Positions 40,989 to 49,578 of a stretch of 64,000 bases of DNA are shown here, piece by piece. The stretch's first letter is position 1. Each line of letters begins with the position of its first letter. The stretch is taken from positions 1 to 64,000 of the forward strand of contig NZ_CP114871.1 in NCBI RefSeq assembly GCF_027474405.1. Reading direction: 5' to 3'. The notes beneath the pieces were generated by a model. The model did not search any database. It was given only the letters and a program-made list of their open reading frames with translations, and was not told where the DNA came from. The position numbers and the translations under genes are program-made. The stretch is from Caulobacter sp. NIBR2454. GTDB lineage: Bacteria > Pseudomonadota > Alphaproteobacteria > Caulobacterales > Caulobacteraceae.

Positions 40989-41602
40989 CACGCCGCCGCG
41001 GCGTCGACGTTCACCAGGATCCAGTTGGGATCGCGACTCTTGAGGTCCCGCTCGAAGGTCCACAGCTCGGCGGTGCGGCGGTCGTCGACCCCCTCGCCTT
41101 CCGGGCCCCTGGTGCGGCTGCGGAACTCGGCCAGGAATCGGACCACGACCTGGGCCAGATCGCCCCGGACGGCGGCGCTTTCGAAATCAGCGCGGGGCGG
41201 GTGCAGGAATTCGACCGTTTCGGTGCGGTTTTCAGCCTCGCGGGCGGCGATCGCCCCCTCGAAACCTTCCATCACCTGCGGAGACAGCAGCGGCCGCAGC
41301 GTGTCGCGGTCGCCGGCGGCGAAGCCCCGGACCACCATTTCATAGGCCTGACGGGCGCCGCCCAGGAAATGGCCGACGTCGAAGGCGGGATCGCGGGCGC
41401 GCAGGGCGGCCAGACCGTCGGCGGAGGCCAGATCGGCTTCCTCGCCCCGGGAAGGCTCGACCACGACAGGGCCGCGAGGCGCTTCGACAGGCGCGGGATT
41501 GTCTTCGGGCTGGCGGCCCACCCGGCGTCCGAGCACCGAATAGAGCTGATAGAGCACCACAGCGGCGAGGACGGCGAAGATGATCAGTTCGAGGGCTTGC
41601 AA
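40988..41602 (-). CDS. Tim44/TimA-like membrane protein
   Basis: The 204-residue protein has one N-terminal transmembrane helix (ALELIIFAVLAAVVLYQLY), a Pro-rich linker, and a Tim44-like domain (AYEMVVRGFAAGDRDTLRPL). In alphaproteobacteria this family (TimA) is regarded as an ancestor-like relative of mitochondrial Tim44. A TTG start is the only nearby option and lacks a clear ribosome binding site. It is divergent from secB and first in a tim44-mltA-smr operon. Confidence 0.88.
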   Translation of the reverse strand: MQALELIIFAVLAAVVLYQLYSVLGRRVGRQPEDNPAPVEAPRGPVVVEPSRGEEADLASADGLAALRARDPAFDVGHFLGGARQAYEMVVRGFAAGDRDTLRPLLSPQVMEGFEGAIAAREAENRTETVEFLHPPRADFESAAVRGDLAQVVVRFLAEFRSRTRGPEGEGVDDRRTAELWTFERDLKSRDPNWILVNVDAAAA

Positions 41603-41775
41603 AGGAGGACCGACTTTTATGGCGAACAGCTTCAGACAATATAGGCGCGACGGACGGCCGCGTCAGGCCCGGCGTTGCACGAGGGGCGCCCTCATGTTAG
41701 CAGCCCGGCCTTCTACCGTGATCTTATAGGCTGTGAGGCGCCTGTCGCCTGGCCGATCCTCCTGATGGATTTCCC

Positions 41776-42258
41776 ATGACCGACACCACTTCCGGCGCTC
41801 CGGAGACCACCGCCGAAGAGCAAATCGGCGTTCGCGTCATCGCCCAGTTCGTCCGCGATCTGTCCTTTGAAAACCCCGGCGCGCCTGAGGCGCTGCGCGG
41901 CGGCGGCCAGCCCGAAATCGACATGGGCGTCGAAATGAACGCCCGTGGTCGCACCGACGGCCTGTTCGAGGTGGACCTGAAGCTTTCGGCCCGCGCCACG
42001 CGCGGCCCGGACGCGGTGTTCCACGTCGAGGTCGTCTATGGCGGCCTGTTCCAGGTCACCGGCGTCAATGAAGACGATCTGGAGCCGGTGCTGCTGATCG
42101 AGTGCCCGCGCTTCCTGTTCCCGTTCGCCCGCCGCCTGATCGCGGACGTGACCAGCGAAGGCGGCTTCCCGCCGTTCCTGATCGATCCGATCGACTTCGC
42201 CGGCGTCTACGCCCAGCGCAAGGCCCAGGCCGGCGGCGCGACGGTCGGCAACGCCTGA
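41776..42258 (+). CDS. secB: Protein-export chaperone SecB
   Basis: SecB keeps preproteins unfolded and hands them to SecA. The 160 residues contain the family segments [30 protein letters not shown] and [16 protein letters not shown], plus [13 protein letters not shown] near the C-terminus. It converges with hup through a shared hairpin. Confidence 0.97.
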   Translation: MTDTTSGAPETTAEEQIGVRVIAQFVRDLSFENPGAPEALRGGGQPEIDMGVEMNARGRTDGLFEVDLKLSARATRGPDAVFHVEVVYGGLFQVTGVNEDDLEPVLLIECPRFLFPFARRLIADVTSEGGFPPFLIDPIDFAGVYAQRKAQAGGATVGNA

Positions 42259-42270
42259 TCCCAAAAGGAA

Positions 42271-42298
42271 ACGGCGGCCGGGTCACCCCGGCCGCCGT
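42271..42298. terminator. Terminator hairpin between secB and hup
   Basis: ACGGCGGCCGGG (42271-42282) and CCCGGCCGCCGT (42287-42298) form a perfect 12-bp stem with a TCAC loop. Read on the minus strand it is followed by a T-rich run (TTTCCTTTT), so it should end hup transcription well; it may also act for secB. Confidence 0.8.
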
Positions 42299-42325
42299 CC
42301 CATAAGCTGTCCTGATGGACGAAGC

Positions 42326-42610
42326 TTATTTCTTCGAGCCAGCCACGGCGTCCTTCATCGGCTTGGACGGGCGGAAGCGAACCGCCTTGGTGGCGGCGAT
42401 CTTGATGGTCTCGCCGGTGGCGGGGTTGCGGCCTTCGCGAGCGGCGCGGTCGGCCACGTCGAAGATGCCGAGGCCCGACAGACGGACGTCTTCGCCCTTC
42501 ACCAGGGCGCCCTGGATCGTGGACAGGATGGCGTCGAGCATGCGGCCGGCTTCAGCTTGCGAAACGCCGGCTTCCTTGGCCGCCGCGGCGATCAGTTCGG
42601 ATTGGTTCAC
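42326..42610 (-). CDS. HU-family DNA-binding protein
   Basis: This small histone-like nucleoid protein bends DNA. Its 94 residues begin MNQSELIAAAAKEAG, with the DNA-binding arm GIFDVADRAAREGRNPATGE and a C-terminal KAVRFRPSKPMKDAV. The sequence fits HU better than IHF. It is 2.6 kb up-chromosome of dnaK-like replication functions: dnaQ is the next gene and oriC is 3.7 kb away. Confidence 0.95.
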   Translation of the reverse strand: MNQSELIAAAAKEAGVSQAEAGRMLDAILSTIQGALVKGEDVRLSGLGIFDVADRAAREGRNPATGETIKIAATKAVRFRPSKPMKDAVAGSKK

Positions 42611-42679
42611 GTCAAATCTCCTTGGTTGAACCTGGGATCTCTCGCACCGGTCACGGCCGGGGCGGCGAGGGGGTGGTGG

Positions 42680-43378
42680 CTATAGCCCGACTCTGAGCCA
42701 AACAGCCTTGTCCTTGAGGGTCGCCGCCACGAATTCGGCGTGGGCGGCGCGTTCGGCGTCGGTGGAGCGGGGCGCCAGCGGTCTCGGCCGCGCGCCATAA
42801 CCGCCGGCCATGGCAGCCGAAACCGCGAGAGCGGCGGTGGCGTGGGTCAGGTCAAGCGCCCGTTCCTTGCCGCCGCGCAGTTCCAGATAAACCTCGGATA
42901 GCAGGTGCGCATCGATCAGCGCCCCGTGCTTGTCGCGGCTTTCCAGAGAAATCTTGAAGCGTTTGCACAGCGCGTCGAGCGAGTTGTACATGCCGGGAAA
43001 GCGCTTCTTGGCCAGGGCCAGGGTGTCGACCCAGCGTTCCTCGTGCATGACCGCGCGGCCGCAGCGCTCCATCTCGTAGTTGACGAAGCTTCTGTCGAAG
43101 GCGGCGTTGTGGGCCACGATGGTGGCGTCGCCGACGAACTCGATGAAGCGGTCGGCGATCTCGGCGAACTTCGGCTTGCCCTTCAGGAACGCGCCCGAAA
43201 GCCCGTGGACCTTCTCGGCCTCGGCCGGCATGTCGCGCTCGGGATCGACGTATTCGTGGAAGGATCGGCCCGTGGGAATGAAGTCGATGACCTCGATGCA
43301 ACCGATCTCGACCAGACGGTCACCCTTGTGCGGGTCGAAGCCGGTCGTTTCGGTATCGAGGATGATCTCACGCGCCAT
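42680..43378 (-). CDS. dnaQ: DNA polymerase III epsilon subunit (3'-5' proofreading exonuclease)
   Basis: DnaQ proofreads replication errors within the Pol III core. The 232-residue DEDD exonuclease has Exo I (D8-T-E10 in LDTETTGFD), Exo II (VAHNAAFDRSF) and Exo III epsilon (HGALIDAHLLSEVY). The C-terminal tail binds the alpha subunit. It is in the minus-strand gene group next to oriC. Confidence 0.95.
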   Translation of the reverse strand: MAREIILDTETTGFDPHKGDRLVEIGCIEVIDFIPTGRSFHEYVDPERDMPAEAEKVHGLSGAFLKGKPKFAEIADRFIEFVGDATIVAHNAAFDRSFVNYEMERCGRAVMHEERWVDTLALAKKRFPGMYNSLDALCKRFKISLESRDKHGALIDAHLLSEVYLELRGGKERALDLTHATAALAVSAAMAGGYGARPRPLAPRSTDAERAAHAEFVAATLKDKAVWLRVGL

Positions 43379-43411
43379 GGGCTGATTCCATGCCGATGTT
43401 CGGCGGCGGAC

Positions 43412-44014
43412 TCAAGCTGGACCAGCCTGAAACCGCACTGTCGCAAGGATTTTTCGTACCTGGTCGTGGGCGAAATCGAGTCCTTGAGCCGTATCCACCA
43501 CAAAATCAGCCATTCGTCGCTTTTCGGCGTCCGGCAACTGGCGGTCGAGAATGGCGTCCAGCTTCGCCTCGGTCATGCCCGGACGGGCCAGAACGCGGGC
43601 GCGTTGGACCTCCGGCGGGGCTGAAACCACCACCACCTTGTCCACCCTGGCCTCGCCGCCGGTCTCATAGAGTAGCGGGATGTCCAGCAGCACCACATCG
43701 GCGCCCGCGGCCTGGGCTTTTTCGAAGAAGGCGGCTCGGCTCTGGGCGACCAGAGGATGGACGATCGCTTCCAACCTTTGCAGGGCTTCCGGCTTGCCGA
43801 CGACCTGGGCGCTCAGCGCCGCGCGGTCGACGGCGCCGTCCCGGACCACGCCGGGAAACGCCTCGCCCACCGGCCCGACAGCCGCGCCGCCCTGAACGTA
43901 GAGACGATGAACTTCCGCATCGGCGTCGTAGACAGGCACGCCTTCGGCGGCGAACATCGCCGCCGTGGTCGATTTTCCCATGCCGATCGAGCCGGTAAGG
44001 CCAAGCAGGATCAT
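43412..44014 (-). CDS. coaE: Dephospho-CoA kinase
   Basis: CoaE performs the last step of coenzyme A synthesis. The 200-residue P-loop kinase has GSIGMGKST at 8-16, the lid region and [11 protein letters not shown]. Its ATG overlaps the aroE stop by 4 bp. Confidence 0.96.
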   Translation of the reverse strand: MILLGLTGSIGMGKSTTAAMFAAEGVPVYDADAEVHRLYVQGGAAVGPVGEAFPGVVRDGAVDRAALSAQVVGKPEALQRLEAIVHPLVAQSRAAFFEKAQAAGADVVLLDIPLLYETGGEARVDKVVVVSAPPEVQRARVLARPGMTEAKLDAILDRQLPDAEKRRMADFVVDTAQGLDFAHDQVRKILATVRFQAGPA

Positions 44015-44853
44015 TGTCCGAGGGTCTTCAGGGCGAGGGCGCGAATGTCCACCGAAGCGGGGGGCGTGTAGCCGAACACCGCCTCGAAGGTGGGAATCGC
44101 CTGACGGATCAGCATCTCCAGCCCATCCACCGTCCGGCGGCCGCTGGCCGCCGCGCGGTCTAGGAATTCGGTGCGCAGGGGCTTGTAGACCATGTCCATG
44201 ATCACGGCCGAGGCGGGCGCGGCGTCGAGCGGCACGTCAGGGCCGGGCCCGCCGCCGAGACCAAGCGACGTGGCGTTGATCACCACGGTGGCGTCGGCCA
44301 GCACGGCCGGCGCCTCGTCCCAGGCGTGCGCCGTGCAGTCAGGGCCCATGTCGGCGGCGATCTCCCGCGCGCGGGACAGGGTGCGGTTGATGATGCGTAC
44401 GGTGGGCGCGCCGGCCTCCAAGAGCGCCGCGGCCGCGCCGCGGGCGCCGCCGCCGGCGCCCAGCAGGACGGCCGGGCCAGTATTGGCCTCATAGTCCGCC
44501 TGCGCCTTCAGGGCGCCGATCAGACCGGCGCCGTCGGTGTTGTCAGCGAAGATCGTTCCATCGGGACGGAACAGCAGCAGGTTCGAGGCCCCCGCCCGCC
44601 GCGCCATGGGGGAGGCGTCATCGGCCATGGCCAGGGCCCGTTCCTTGAAGGGAATCGTGACGTTGAGGCTGCGGACGACGCCGCCCCGCAGGCCGTCGAT
44701 GAAAGCCTCAAAGCGGTCCTCGGCCGGGGCGAAGGGCACATAGGCGGCATTGATCCCGTCCGCCTGGATCCAGGCGTTGTACAGGACGGGGCTGAGGGAA
44801 TGGGCGATGGGCTGGCCGCAAATGCCCGCCACCAAGGCGGCGCCGGTGATCAT
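44011..44853 (-). CDS. aroE: Shikimate dehydrogenase (NADP+)
   Basis: AroE reduces 3-dehydroshikimate in the chorismate pathway. The 280 residues have the substrate site with catalytic K70 ([12 protein letters not shown]) and D107 (ADNTDGAG), the NADP loop [11 protein letters not shown], and NRT...R for the adenosine phosphate. It overlaps maf and coaE by 4 bp on either side, so maf-aroE-coaE are translated as a unit. Confidence 0.96.
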   Translation of the reverse strand: MITGAALVAGICGQPIAHSLSPVLYNAWIQADGINAAYVPFAPAEDRFEAFIDGLRGGVVRSLNVTIPFKERALAMADDASPMARRAGASNLLLFRPDGTIFADNTDGAGLIGALKAQADYEANTGPAVLLGAGGGARGAAAALLEAGAPTVRIINRTLSRAREIAADMGPDCTAHAWDEAPAVLADATVVINATSLGLGGGPGPDVPLDAAPASAVIMDMVYKPLRTEFLDRAAASGRRTVDGLEMLIRQAIPTFEAVFGYTPPASVDIRALALKTLGQ

Positions 44854-45449
44854 GCGTCGAGGACCTTGTGCAAACGCAGGAAGTCCAGAAGACCCATAAG
44901 CGGCAGACCCAGGATGGTGAAATAGTCGCCGTCGATACGGTCGAACAGCTGCACGCCCTCGGTCTCCAGCATGTAACAGCCCACCGAACCGAGGATCGCC
45001 TCGCCCTGGCGGTCCAGATAGCCAGCCAGCCATTCATCGCTGAAATCGCGCATCCGCAGGGTGGCGGTCGTCACCTCGCGCCAGATCGGCTGGCCGTCGC
45101 GGGCCACGACCAGGGCCGAATGCAGCTTGTGGCTCTTGCCCCGCAGGGTCTTCAGCCGCTCGGCGGCCTCAAACATGGTGGTGGCCTTGTCGTAGAGCCG
45201 GCCGTCCAGATCGAGGGTCTGATCGGCGCCGATCACCAGGCCGGATCGCTTTGTGGAGACCTTGACCGCCTTCAACTCGGCCAGGGCGTCGGCGATTTCG
45301 CGCGGCGTGGCCTGTTCAGCCAGCAGGGAGGCCTTGGCTGCGTCCTCGTCCACACCGGCGCCGACCGCGTCGAAGGGTACGCCAGCCTGGGTGAGCAGTT
45401 GGGTTCGGGCGGCGCTCTTGGACGCCAGGGTCAGCAGGGGAGCGGTCAT
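44850..45449 (-). CDS. maf: Maf-family nucleotide pyrophosphatase
   Basis: Maf proteins hydrolyse non-canonical or modified nucleoside triphosphates. The 199 residues open with [20 protein letters not shown] and hold [17 protein letters not shown] and the [13 protein letters not shown] tail. The sequence suggests the YceF subgroup rather than the dTTP/UTP-specific YhdE type. It follows the PPPase-regulator gene with a one-base gap. Confidence 0.92.
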   Translation of the reverse strand: MTAPLLTLASKSAARTQLLTQAGVPFDAVGAGVDEDAAKASLLAEQATPREIADALAELKAVKVSTKRSGLVIGADQTLDLDGRLYDKATTMFEAAERLKTLRGKSHKLHSALVVARDGQPIWREVTTATLRMRDFSDEWLAGYLDRQGEAILGSVGCYMLETEGVQLFDRIDGDYFTILGLPLMGLLDFLRLHKVLDA

Positions 45450-45450
45450 T

Positions 45451-46341
45451 TCAGACGTCCACCTGACCACGGCCGCCGGACAGCAGGTTCATGATCGCCG
45501 CGGCGGTCTCCTCGATGGAGCGACGGGTCACGTCGATGACGGGCCAGCCCATGCGTTCGAACAGGCGGCGGGCCTGGATGATTTCCGACCGCACGGCTTC
45601 GACGTCCACATAGTCGCTTTCGCGGTCCTCGCGCAGGGACAGAAGCCGGTTGCGGCGGATCTGGATCAGGCGATCGGGCGAGGCGGTCAGGCCGACGATC
45701 AACTTGCCCTTCACATTGAACAGCTTGGCCGGGGGATCCTGTCCGGGGACCAGCGGCACATTGGCCGACCGGATGCCGCGGTGGGCCAGATAGATGGAGG
45801 TCGGGGTCTTGGAGGTGCGCGACACGCCCACCAGAACCACGTCGGCCTGATCCAAATCCTGGCCGCCCTGGCCGTCATCGTTGGCGATGGCGTAGTTCAG
45901 GGCCTCGATCCGGTCGAAATAGTCGTTGTCGAGGGCGTGCTGGGCGCCCACCCGGGTGGAGATCTTGGCGCCCAGATAGCGCGACATGGCCGAGACCACC
46001 GGGTCCAGGGCGGCGATGCAAGGCATTTCCAGCCGCCGGCAGCCATCCTCCAGCGCCGCGCGCAGGCCTGAATCGACGATGGTGTGCATGACCACGCCCG
46101 GCGCGCCGGCGATTTCCTCCAAGGCGCGCTCAAGCTGACGGGTCGAGCGGATCAGGGCGTAGATGTGCTCGATCGGCAGCACGTCATTGAACCGGGCGCA
46201 GACGGCGCGGGCCATGGCGTTCAGCGTCTCGCCGGTGGAGTCGGAGACCAGATGGATATGGAAGTAGGTCGAGACGCGCGGCCGGTCGCCCCGCTCCTCG
46301 TCTCCGCCCTGTGGATGCGCCGTTAATGAATGCTTAACCAA
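45451..46341 (-). CDS. PPPase/kinase regulatory protein (DUF299, PpsR family)
   Basis: This bifunctional kinase/pyrophosphorylase family (DUF299) regulates PEP synthase or PPDK by threonine phosphorylation. The 296 residues have the N-terminal FHIHLVSDSTGETLN block and the P-loop GVSRTSKTPTS at 172-182. The only start codon before the conserved part is a TTG at 46341, and a CtrA box covers codons 2-7. In Caulobacter the orthologous gene flanks the origin opposite hemE, exactly as here. Confidence 0.9.
   Translation of the reverse strand: MVKHSLTAHPQGGDEERGDRPRVSTYFHIHLVSDSTGETLNAMARAVCARFNDVLPIEHIYALIRSTRQLERALEEIAGAPGVVMHTIVDSGLRAALEDGCRRLEMPCIAALDPVVSAMSRYLGAKISTRVGAQHALDNDYFDRIEALNYAIANDDGQGGQDLDQADVVLVGVSRTSKTPTSIYLAHRGIRSANVPLVPGQDPPAKLFNVKGKLIVGLTASPDRLIQIRRNRLLSLREDRESDYVDVEAVRSEIIQARRLFERMGWPVIDVTRRSIEETAAAIMNLLSGGRGQVDV
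46323..46337. promoter_or_regulatory. CtrA box 1 (overlaps DUF299 start)
   Basis: TTAA-TGAATGC-TTAA, a perfect 7-bp-spaced CtrA site, flanked by G and C as in strong sites. It lies in codons 2-7 of the minus-strand DUF299 gene, so CtrA binding could also affect that gene. Confidence 0.8.
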
Positions 46342-46505
46342 AACCAGTCTCTCTGGGGAATAGCGGGCACAAAACCGCGCGTCGGCGGCTTTGCCAAGCG
46401 CCTCGGTTAAGAACCACCCTTCTTGCTGTCGTACAAATCCCCAGGGGCGACTCCTTTCCGGAGCTTCGCACGCTTCTTTTCGACAAGACTGGGGATGGCG
46501 GGCCG

Positions 46506-46514
46506 TGATCCACC
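46506..46514 (+). promoter_or_regulatory. DnaA G-box-like site in oriC
   Basis: TGATCCACC matches the Caulobacter G-box form of the DnaA site (TGATCCACA-like). It is 21 bp from CtrA box 2. Confidence 0.6.
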
Positions 46515-46534
46515 CATCGACCCACGGGACGCCA

Positions 46535-46549
46535 TTAAGGTTTTCTTAA
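46535..46549. promoter_or_regulatory. CtrA box 2 in the AT-rich segment
   Basis: TTAA-GGTTTTC-TTAA, a perfect CtrA spacing, embedded in an AT-rich stretch followed by AATTTGA. It sits between the G-box and the paired DnaA-like sites at 46571-46588. Confidence 0.8.
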
Positions 46550-46570
46550 GAATTTGAGCGCGATGGCGAC

Positions 46571-46588
46571 TTGTCCACGCTATCCACA
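46571..46588 (+). promoter_or_regulatory. Adjacent DnaA-box-like pair in oriC
   Basis: TTGTCCACG (46571-46579) and CTATCCACA (46580-46588) abut head to tail. Each differs from TTATCCACA at one or two positions, suggesting cooperative DnaA binding. Confidence 0.6.
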
Positions 46589-46708
46589 CCCGGCTCATCG
46601 GGCTGTGCGCGAGACTGGGGCCAAACCGCGGGAGAACGCCTGTATGGCGGCGCGTTCGAGACGCTTTTCCCCACCATCCACGTGGCCAGCACCTTCATCC
46701 AATCTTCC

Positions 46709-46723
46709 TTAAAATCTTATTAA
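46709..46723. promoter_or_regulatory. CtrA box 3 upstream of hemE
   Basis: TTAA-AATCTTA-TTAA, a perfect CtrA site in a 30-bp AT-rich tract, 84 bp before the hemE ATG. It could regulate hemE as well as replication. Confidence 0.8.
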
Positions 46724-46807
46724 GATAAGAAAGGGAGGAGGGCTGTTCGGGGAGCGAGATGTCCTTCGGGCTTGAGCCTTCGGGCCGGACCCGGTTTAAG
46801 GCGTGGC

Positions 46808-47848
46808 ATGACCGACCAGGCCCAGAAGACCCAGACTCCGAAGTTCCTCTCCGTCCTCGCCGGCCAGAGGGCCGAGCGCCCGCCGGTGTGGTTCATGCGT
46901 CAGGCGGGCCGCTATCTTCCCGAGTACCGGGCGCTGCGGGCGACGACCCCGGACTTCATCAGCTTCTGCCTGGATTCAGAGAAGGCGGCCGAGGCGACGC
47001 TGCAGCCGATGCGGCGGTTTCCCTTCGACGCCTCCATCGTGTTCGCTGACATCCTGCTGATCCCCCGGGCGCTTGGCCAGGACGTATGGTTCGAGGCCGG
47101 CGAAGGCCCCAAGCTGGGCGAACTGCCATCGCTGGACGTCATCGAGGGCAGGATCGACGGCGCGGCTGAAGCCCTCAGGGCGGTCGGAGACACCCTTTCC
47201 ATCGTCCGGGCGGCCCTGGAGCCTGAACGGGCGCTGATCGGCTTTGCGGGCGCGCCCTGGACCGTGGCGACCTACATGATCGAGGGCGGCTCTTCGGACC
47301 GGGCCAAGGCGCGGACCTTCGCCTATGAGCGCCCCGATGACATGGAGCGGCTGCTGAACGCCCTGGCCGACAGCACGGCCCTCTATCTGGCCATGCAGGC
47401 ACGGGCCGGCGCCCAGGCCCTGAAGCTGTTCGAAAGCTGGGCGGAGGGTCTGCCCGAGGATCTGTTCGAGAAATTGGTCATCCGTCCGCACCAGCGGATC
47501 ATCAAGCGCCTGCGGGCCGAGGGGATCGACACGCCGGTGATCGGCTTTCCGCGCGGCGCGGCGGCCTATGCCGAACGCTATGCGGCCAAGGTGGACGTGC
47601 AGGGCGTGGCGCTGGACACGGCCTGCCCGACCCTGGTGGGTCAGCGGGTTCAGGCCCTGAAGCCGATTCAAGGCGCGCTCGATCCCCTGCTGCTGCGAGC
47701 CGGCGGCGAGGCGCTGGACATCCGGGTCGATCAGCTGCTGGAGCAATGGGGCGGCGGGCCGTACATCTTCAACCTGGGCCACGGCATCCTGCCCGATACG
47801 CCAATCGCCCATGTCGAACGGGTCCTGGCCAAGGTGACGGGCAAATGA
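46808..47848 (+). CDS. hemE: Uroporphyrinogen decarboxylase
   Basis: HemE converts uroporphyrinogen III to coproporphyrinogen III. The 346-residue protein has the substrate-binding R31 and R35 in WFMRQAGRYLPEY, and GFAGAPWTVATYMIEG. The ATG at 46808 matches the family start; an earlier in-frame start at 46772 would lie inside a likely promoter. It is the first gene of hemE-hemH-hemJ and borders oriC. Confidence 0.97.
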   Translation: MTDQAQKTQTPKFLSVLAGQRAERPPVWFMRQAGRYLPEYRALRATTPDFISFCLDSEKAAEATLQPMRRFPFDASIVFADILLIPRALGQDVWFEAGEGPKLGELPSLDVIEGRIDGAAEALRAVGDTLSIVRAALEPERALIGFAGAPWTVATYMIEGGSSDRAKARTFAYERPDDMERLLNALADSTALYLAMQARAGAQALKLFESWAEGLPEDLFEKLVIRPHQRIIKRLRAEGIDTPVIGFPRGAAAYAERYAAKVDVQGVALDTACPTLVGQRVQALKPIQGALDPLLLRAGGEALDIRVDQLLEQWGGGPYIFNLGHGILPDTPIAHVERVLAKVTGK

Positions 47849-48867
47849 GCCGCAAGGTCGCCGTCGTCCTGATGAACCTGGGCGGACCCGACGGGCCCAA
47901 GGCTGTCCGGCCGTTCCTGTTCAACCTGTTCCGCGATCGCGCGATCATCGGCCTGCCGGCGATCGCCCGTTATCCGCTGGCGGCGCTGATCTCGACCACC
48001 CGGCGAAAGGAGGCCACGGCCAACTACGCCATCATGGGCGGCGGATCGCCCCTGTTGCCGGAGACAAAGGCCCAGGCCGACGCCCTGGAGCTGTCGCTGA
48101 AGGCGCGAGGCGTGGACGCCAAGTGCTTCATCGCCATGCGCTACTGGCATCCGTTCACGGAAGCGACCGCCCGCGACGTCGCCGCATACGAGCCGGACGA
48201 GGTGGTCCTGCTGCCGCTTTATCCGCAGTTTTCGACCACCACGACGGAGTCGTCGCTGAAGGTCTGGCGCAAGGCCTACAAGGGTTCGGGGACGGTGCGG
48301 ACCGTCTGCTGCTATCCGACCCTGGACGGTTTGGTCGAGGCGCATGCGCGCAAGATCCGGTCGGCCTATGACGCGGCGGGCAAGCCGACGCCGGCGCGTC
48401 TGCTGTTCTCGGCCCATGGCCTGCCGCAGAAGGTGATCGACGCCGGCGATCCCTATCAGGAGCAGATCGAGGCCACCGCGGCCGCCGTCGCGGCGCGCCT
48501 GGGCGCCGGCTGGGACTGGAAGGTCTGCTACCAGAGCCGGGTCGGGCCGTTGAAATGGCTGGGCCCCTCGACTCCGGAAGCCATCGAGGAAGCCGCCAGC
48601 GACGGGGTTGGGGTGGTCATCTGCCCCATCGCCTTCGTCTCCGAGCATGTGGAGACCCTGGTGGAGCTGGACCACGAATATGCCGAGCTGGCCGAGGGAC
48701 TGGGGATTTCGACCTATGTCCGCGTGCCGGCCCTGGGGGTCGAACCGGCCTTTATCGACGGCTTGGCGGGCCTGACCATCTCGACCCTGGCCGGGGCGGC
48801 AGAGGACTGGACGTGCGAGCACGAACAGGGAAACTGTTCGCTGGCGGCTGAGGGAGCGGTTCGATGA
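47845..48867 (+). CDS. hemH: Ferrochelatase
   Basis: HemH inserts Fe(II) into protoporphyrin IX. The 340 residues have VVLMNLGGPD at the start, the active-site histidine H191 in SAHGLP, and CPIAFVSEHVETL. The C-terminal C324-EHEQGN-C331 with internal C155/C156 could ligate the [2Fe-2S] cluster known for Caulobacter ferrochelatase. The start overlaps the hemE stop by 4 bp. Confidence 0.95.
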   Translation: MSRKVAVVLMNLGGPDGPKAVRPFLFNLFRDRAIIGLPAIARYPLAALISTTRRKEATANYAIMGGGSPLLPETKAQADALELSLKARGVDAKCFIAMRYWHPFTEATARDVAAYEPDEVVLLPLYPQFSTTTTESSLKVWRKAYKGSGTVRTVCCYPTLDGLVEAHARKIRSAYDAAGKPTPARLLFSAHGLPQKVIDAGDPYQEQIEATAAAVAARLGAGWDWKVCYQSRVGPLKWLGPSTPEAIEEAASDGVGVVICPIAFVSEHVETLVELDHEYAELAEGLGISTYVRVPALGVEPAFIDGLAGLTISTLAGAAEDWTCEHEQGNCSLAAEGAVR

Positions 48868-49328
48868 CCTGGATGGCGGAGAATTACGATCTGCTGCGAG
48901 GCCTGCACATCCTGGCGGTGATCGCCTGGATGGCGGGGCTGCTCTACCTGCCGCGGCTTTACGCCTATCACACCAAGGCCACGCCGGGCGGCGAGACCGA
49001 CATCACCTTCCGCACCATGGAAGCCAAGCTGCTGCGGATCATCATGAACCCGGCCATGATCCTGGCCTGGATCTTCGGGGTCTGCCTGATCGCGGCGGAT
49101 ACGGTTCGCCTGGGCCACGACTTCCTGCTGCAGCCGTGGATGCTGGCCAAACTGGCGGGGGTCCTTTTCCTGAGCGGGTGGCATGGCTATCTGTCGAAGG
49201 CGCGCAAACTTTTCGCCGAGGGCCGCAACCAACGCAGCGAAAAGTTCTGGCGGGCCACCAACGAGCTGCCGTTCCTGGCCGCCATCGTCATGGTCATCGC
49301 CGTGACCACGGAATTTGGGGGTCGCTAA
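48864..49328 (+). CDS. hemJ: Protoporphyrinogen IX oxidase HemJ
   Basis: HemJ oxidises protoporphyrinogen IX to protoporphyrin IX in the membrane. The 154-residue four-helix membrane protein has the conserved histidine in LRGLHILAVIAWMAGLLYLP, plus LRIIMNPAMILAWIFG and WMLAKLAGVLFLSGWHGYLS. It overlaps hemH by 4 bp. The operon thus encodes three late heme steps, while HemN/HemF is not in the window. Confidence 0.93.
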   Translation: MTWMAENYDLLRGLHILAVIAWMAGLLYLPRLYAYHTKATPGGETDITFRTMEAKLLRIIMNPAMILAWIFGVCLIAADTVRLGHDFLLQPWMLAKLAGVLFLSGWHGYLSKARKLFAEGRNQRSEKFWRATNELPFLAAIVMVIAVTTEFGGR

Positions 49329-49397
49329 GCCGGCTGGGACCTCGCGCCGCGCTTGACCGGCGCGGAGCGTTATGGTTCCCCTGCTCTCAAGCATGAA

Positions 49398-49556
49398 ACG
49401 ACGCGTTTCGTGTCGTCACCTCTTCCGGTCGTGCGCGGTCCTCGCGCCCCTTAATGGCCGGCTCCCGACTTTCGCGCCTCGTGCGCACCGCCAATCGCCG
49501 CCCGAAGTCCTTTCGGTCCGGCATTCATAAAAGACCCAAGGCCCGTGTCGCACGGG
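49398..49556 (+). promoter_or_regulatory. Structured rho leader
   Basis: The 250-bp gap between hemJ and rho holds two hairpins. ACGACGCG/CGTGTCGT (49398-49405 with 49409-49416, one G-U pair) has a TTT loop. CCCGTG/CACGGG (49542-49547 with 49551-49556) lies 22 bp before the rho ATG. Rho genes are often autoregulated in their leaders; a similar role here is inference. Confidence 0.4.
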
Positions 49557-49578
49557 TCCGCATACCCCTGAGTTCGAT

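Larger units (their letters stand above)
46323..46807. other. Chromosomal replication origin (oriC/Cori-type)
   Basis: The ~0.47-kb non-coding gap between the DUF299 gene and hemE carries three perfect TTAA-N7-TTAA CtrA boxes (46323, 46535, 46709) and a TTAA half-site at 46407. It also has DnaA-box-like sites (TGATCCACC 46506, TTGTCCACG 46571, CTATCCACA 46580, CCATCCACG 46674), a CcrM site GACTC at 46449, and AT-rich stretches at 46535-46556 and 46701-46731. Gene context and motif content match the Caulobacter origin, where CtrA blocks and DnaA fires initiation. Exact limits are not defined by sequence alone. Confidence 0.88.

Noticed and set aside
46407..46410. Fourth CtrA box in oriC
   Set aside because: A TTAA half-site only; no TTAA at the 7-bp spacing on either side.
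46674..46689. CACGTG palindrome in oriC as parS
   Set aside because: Only the core matches parS; better read as a weak DnaA box.
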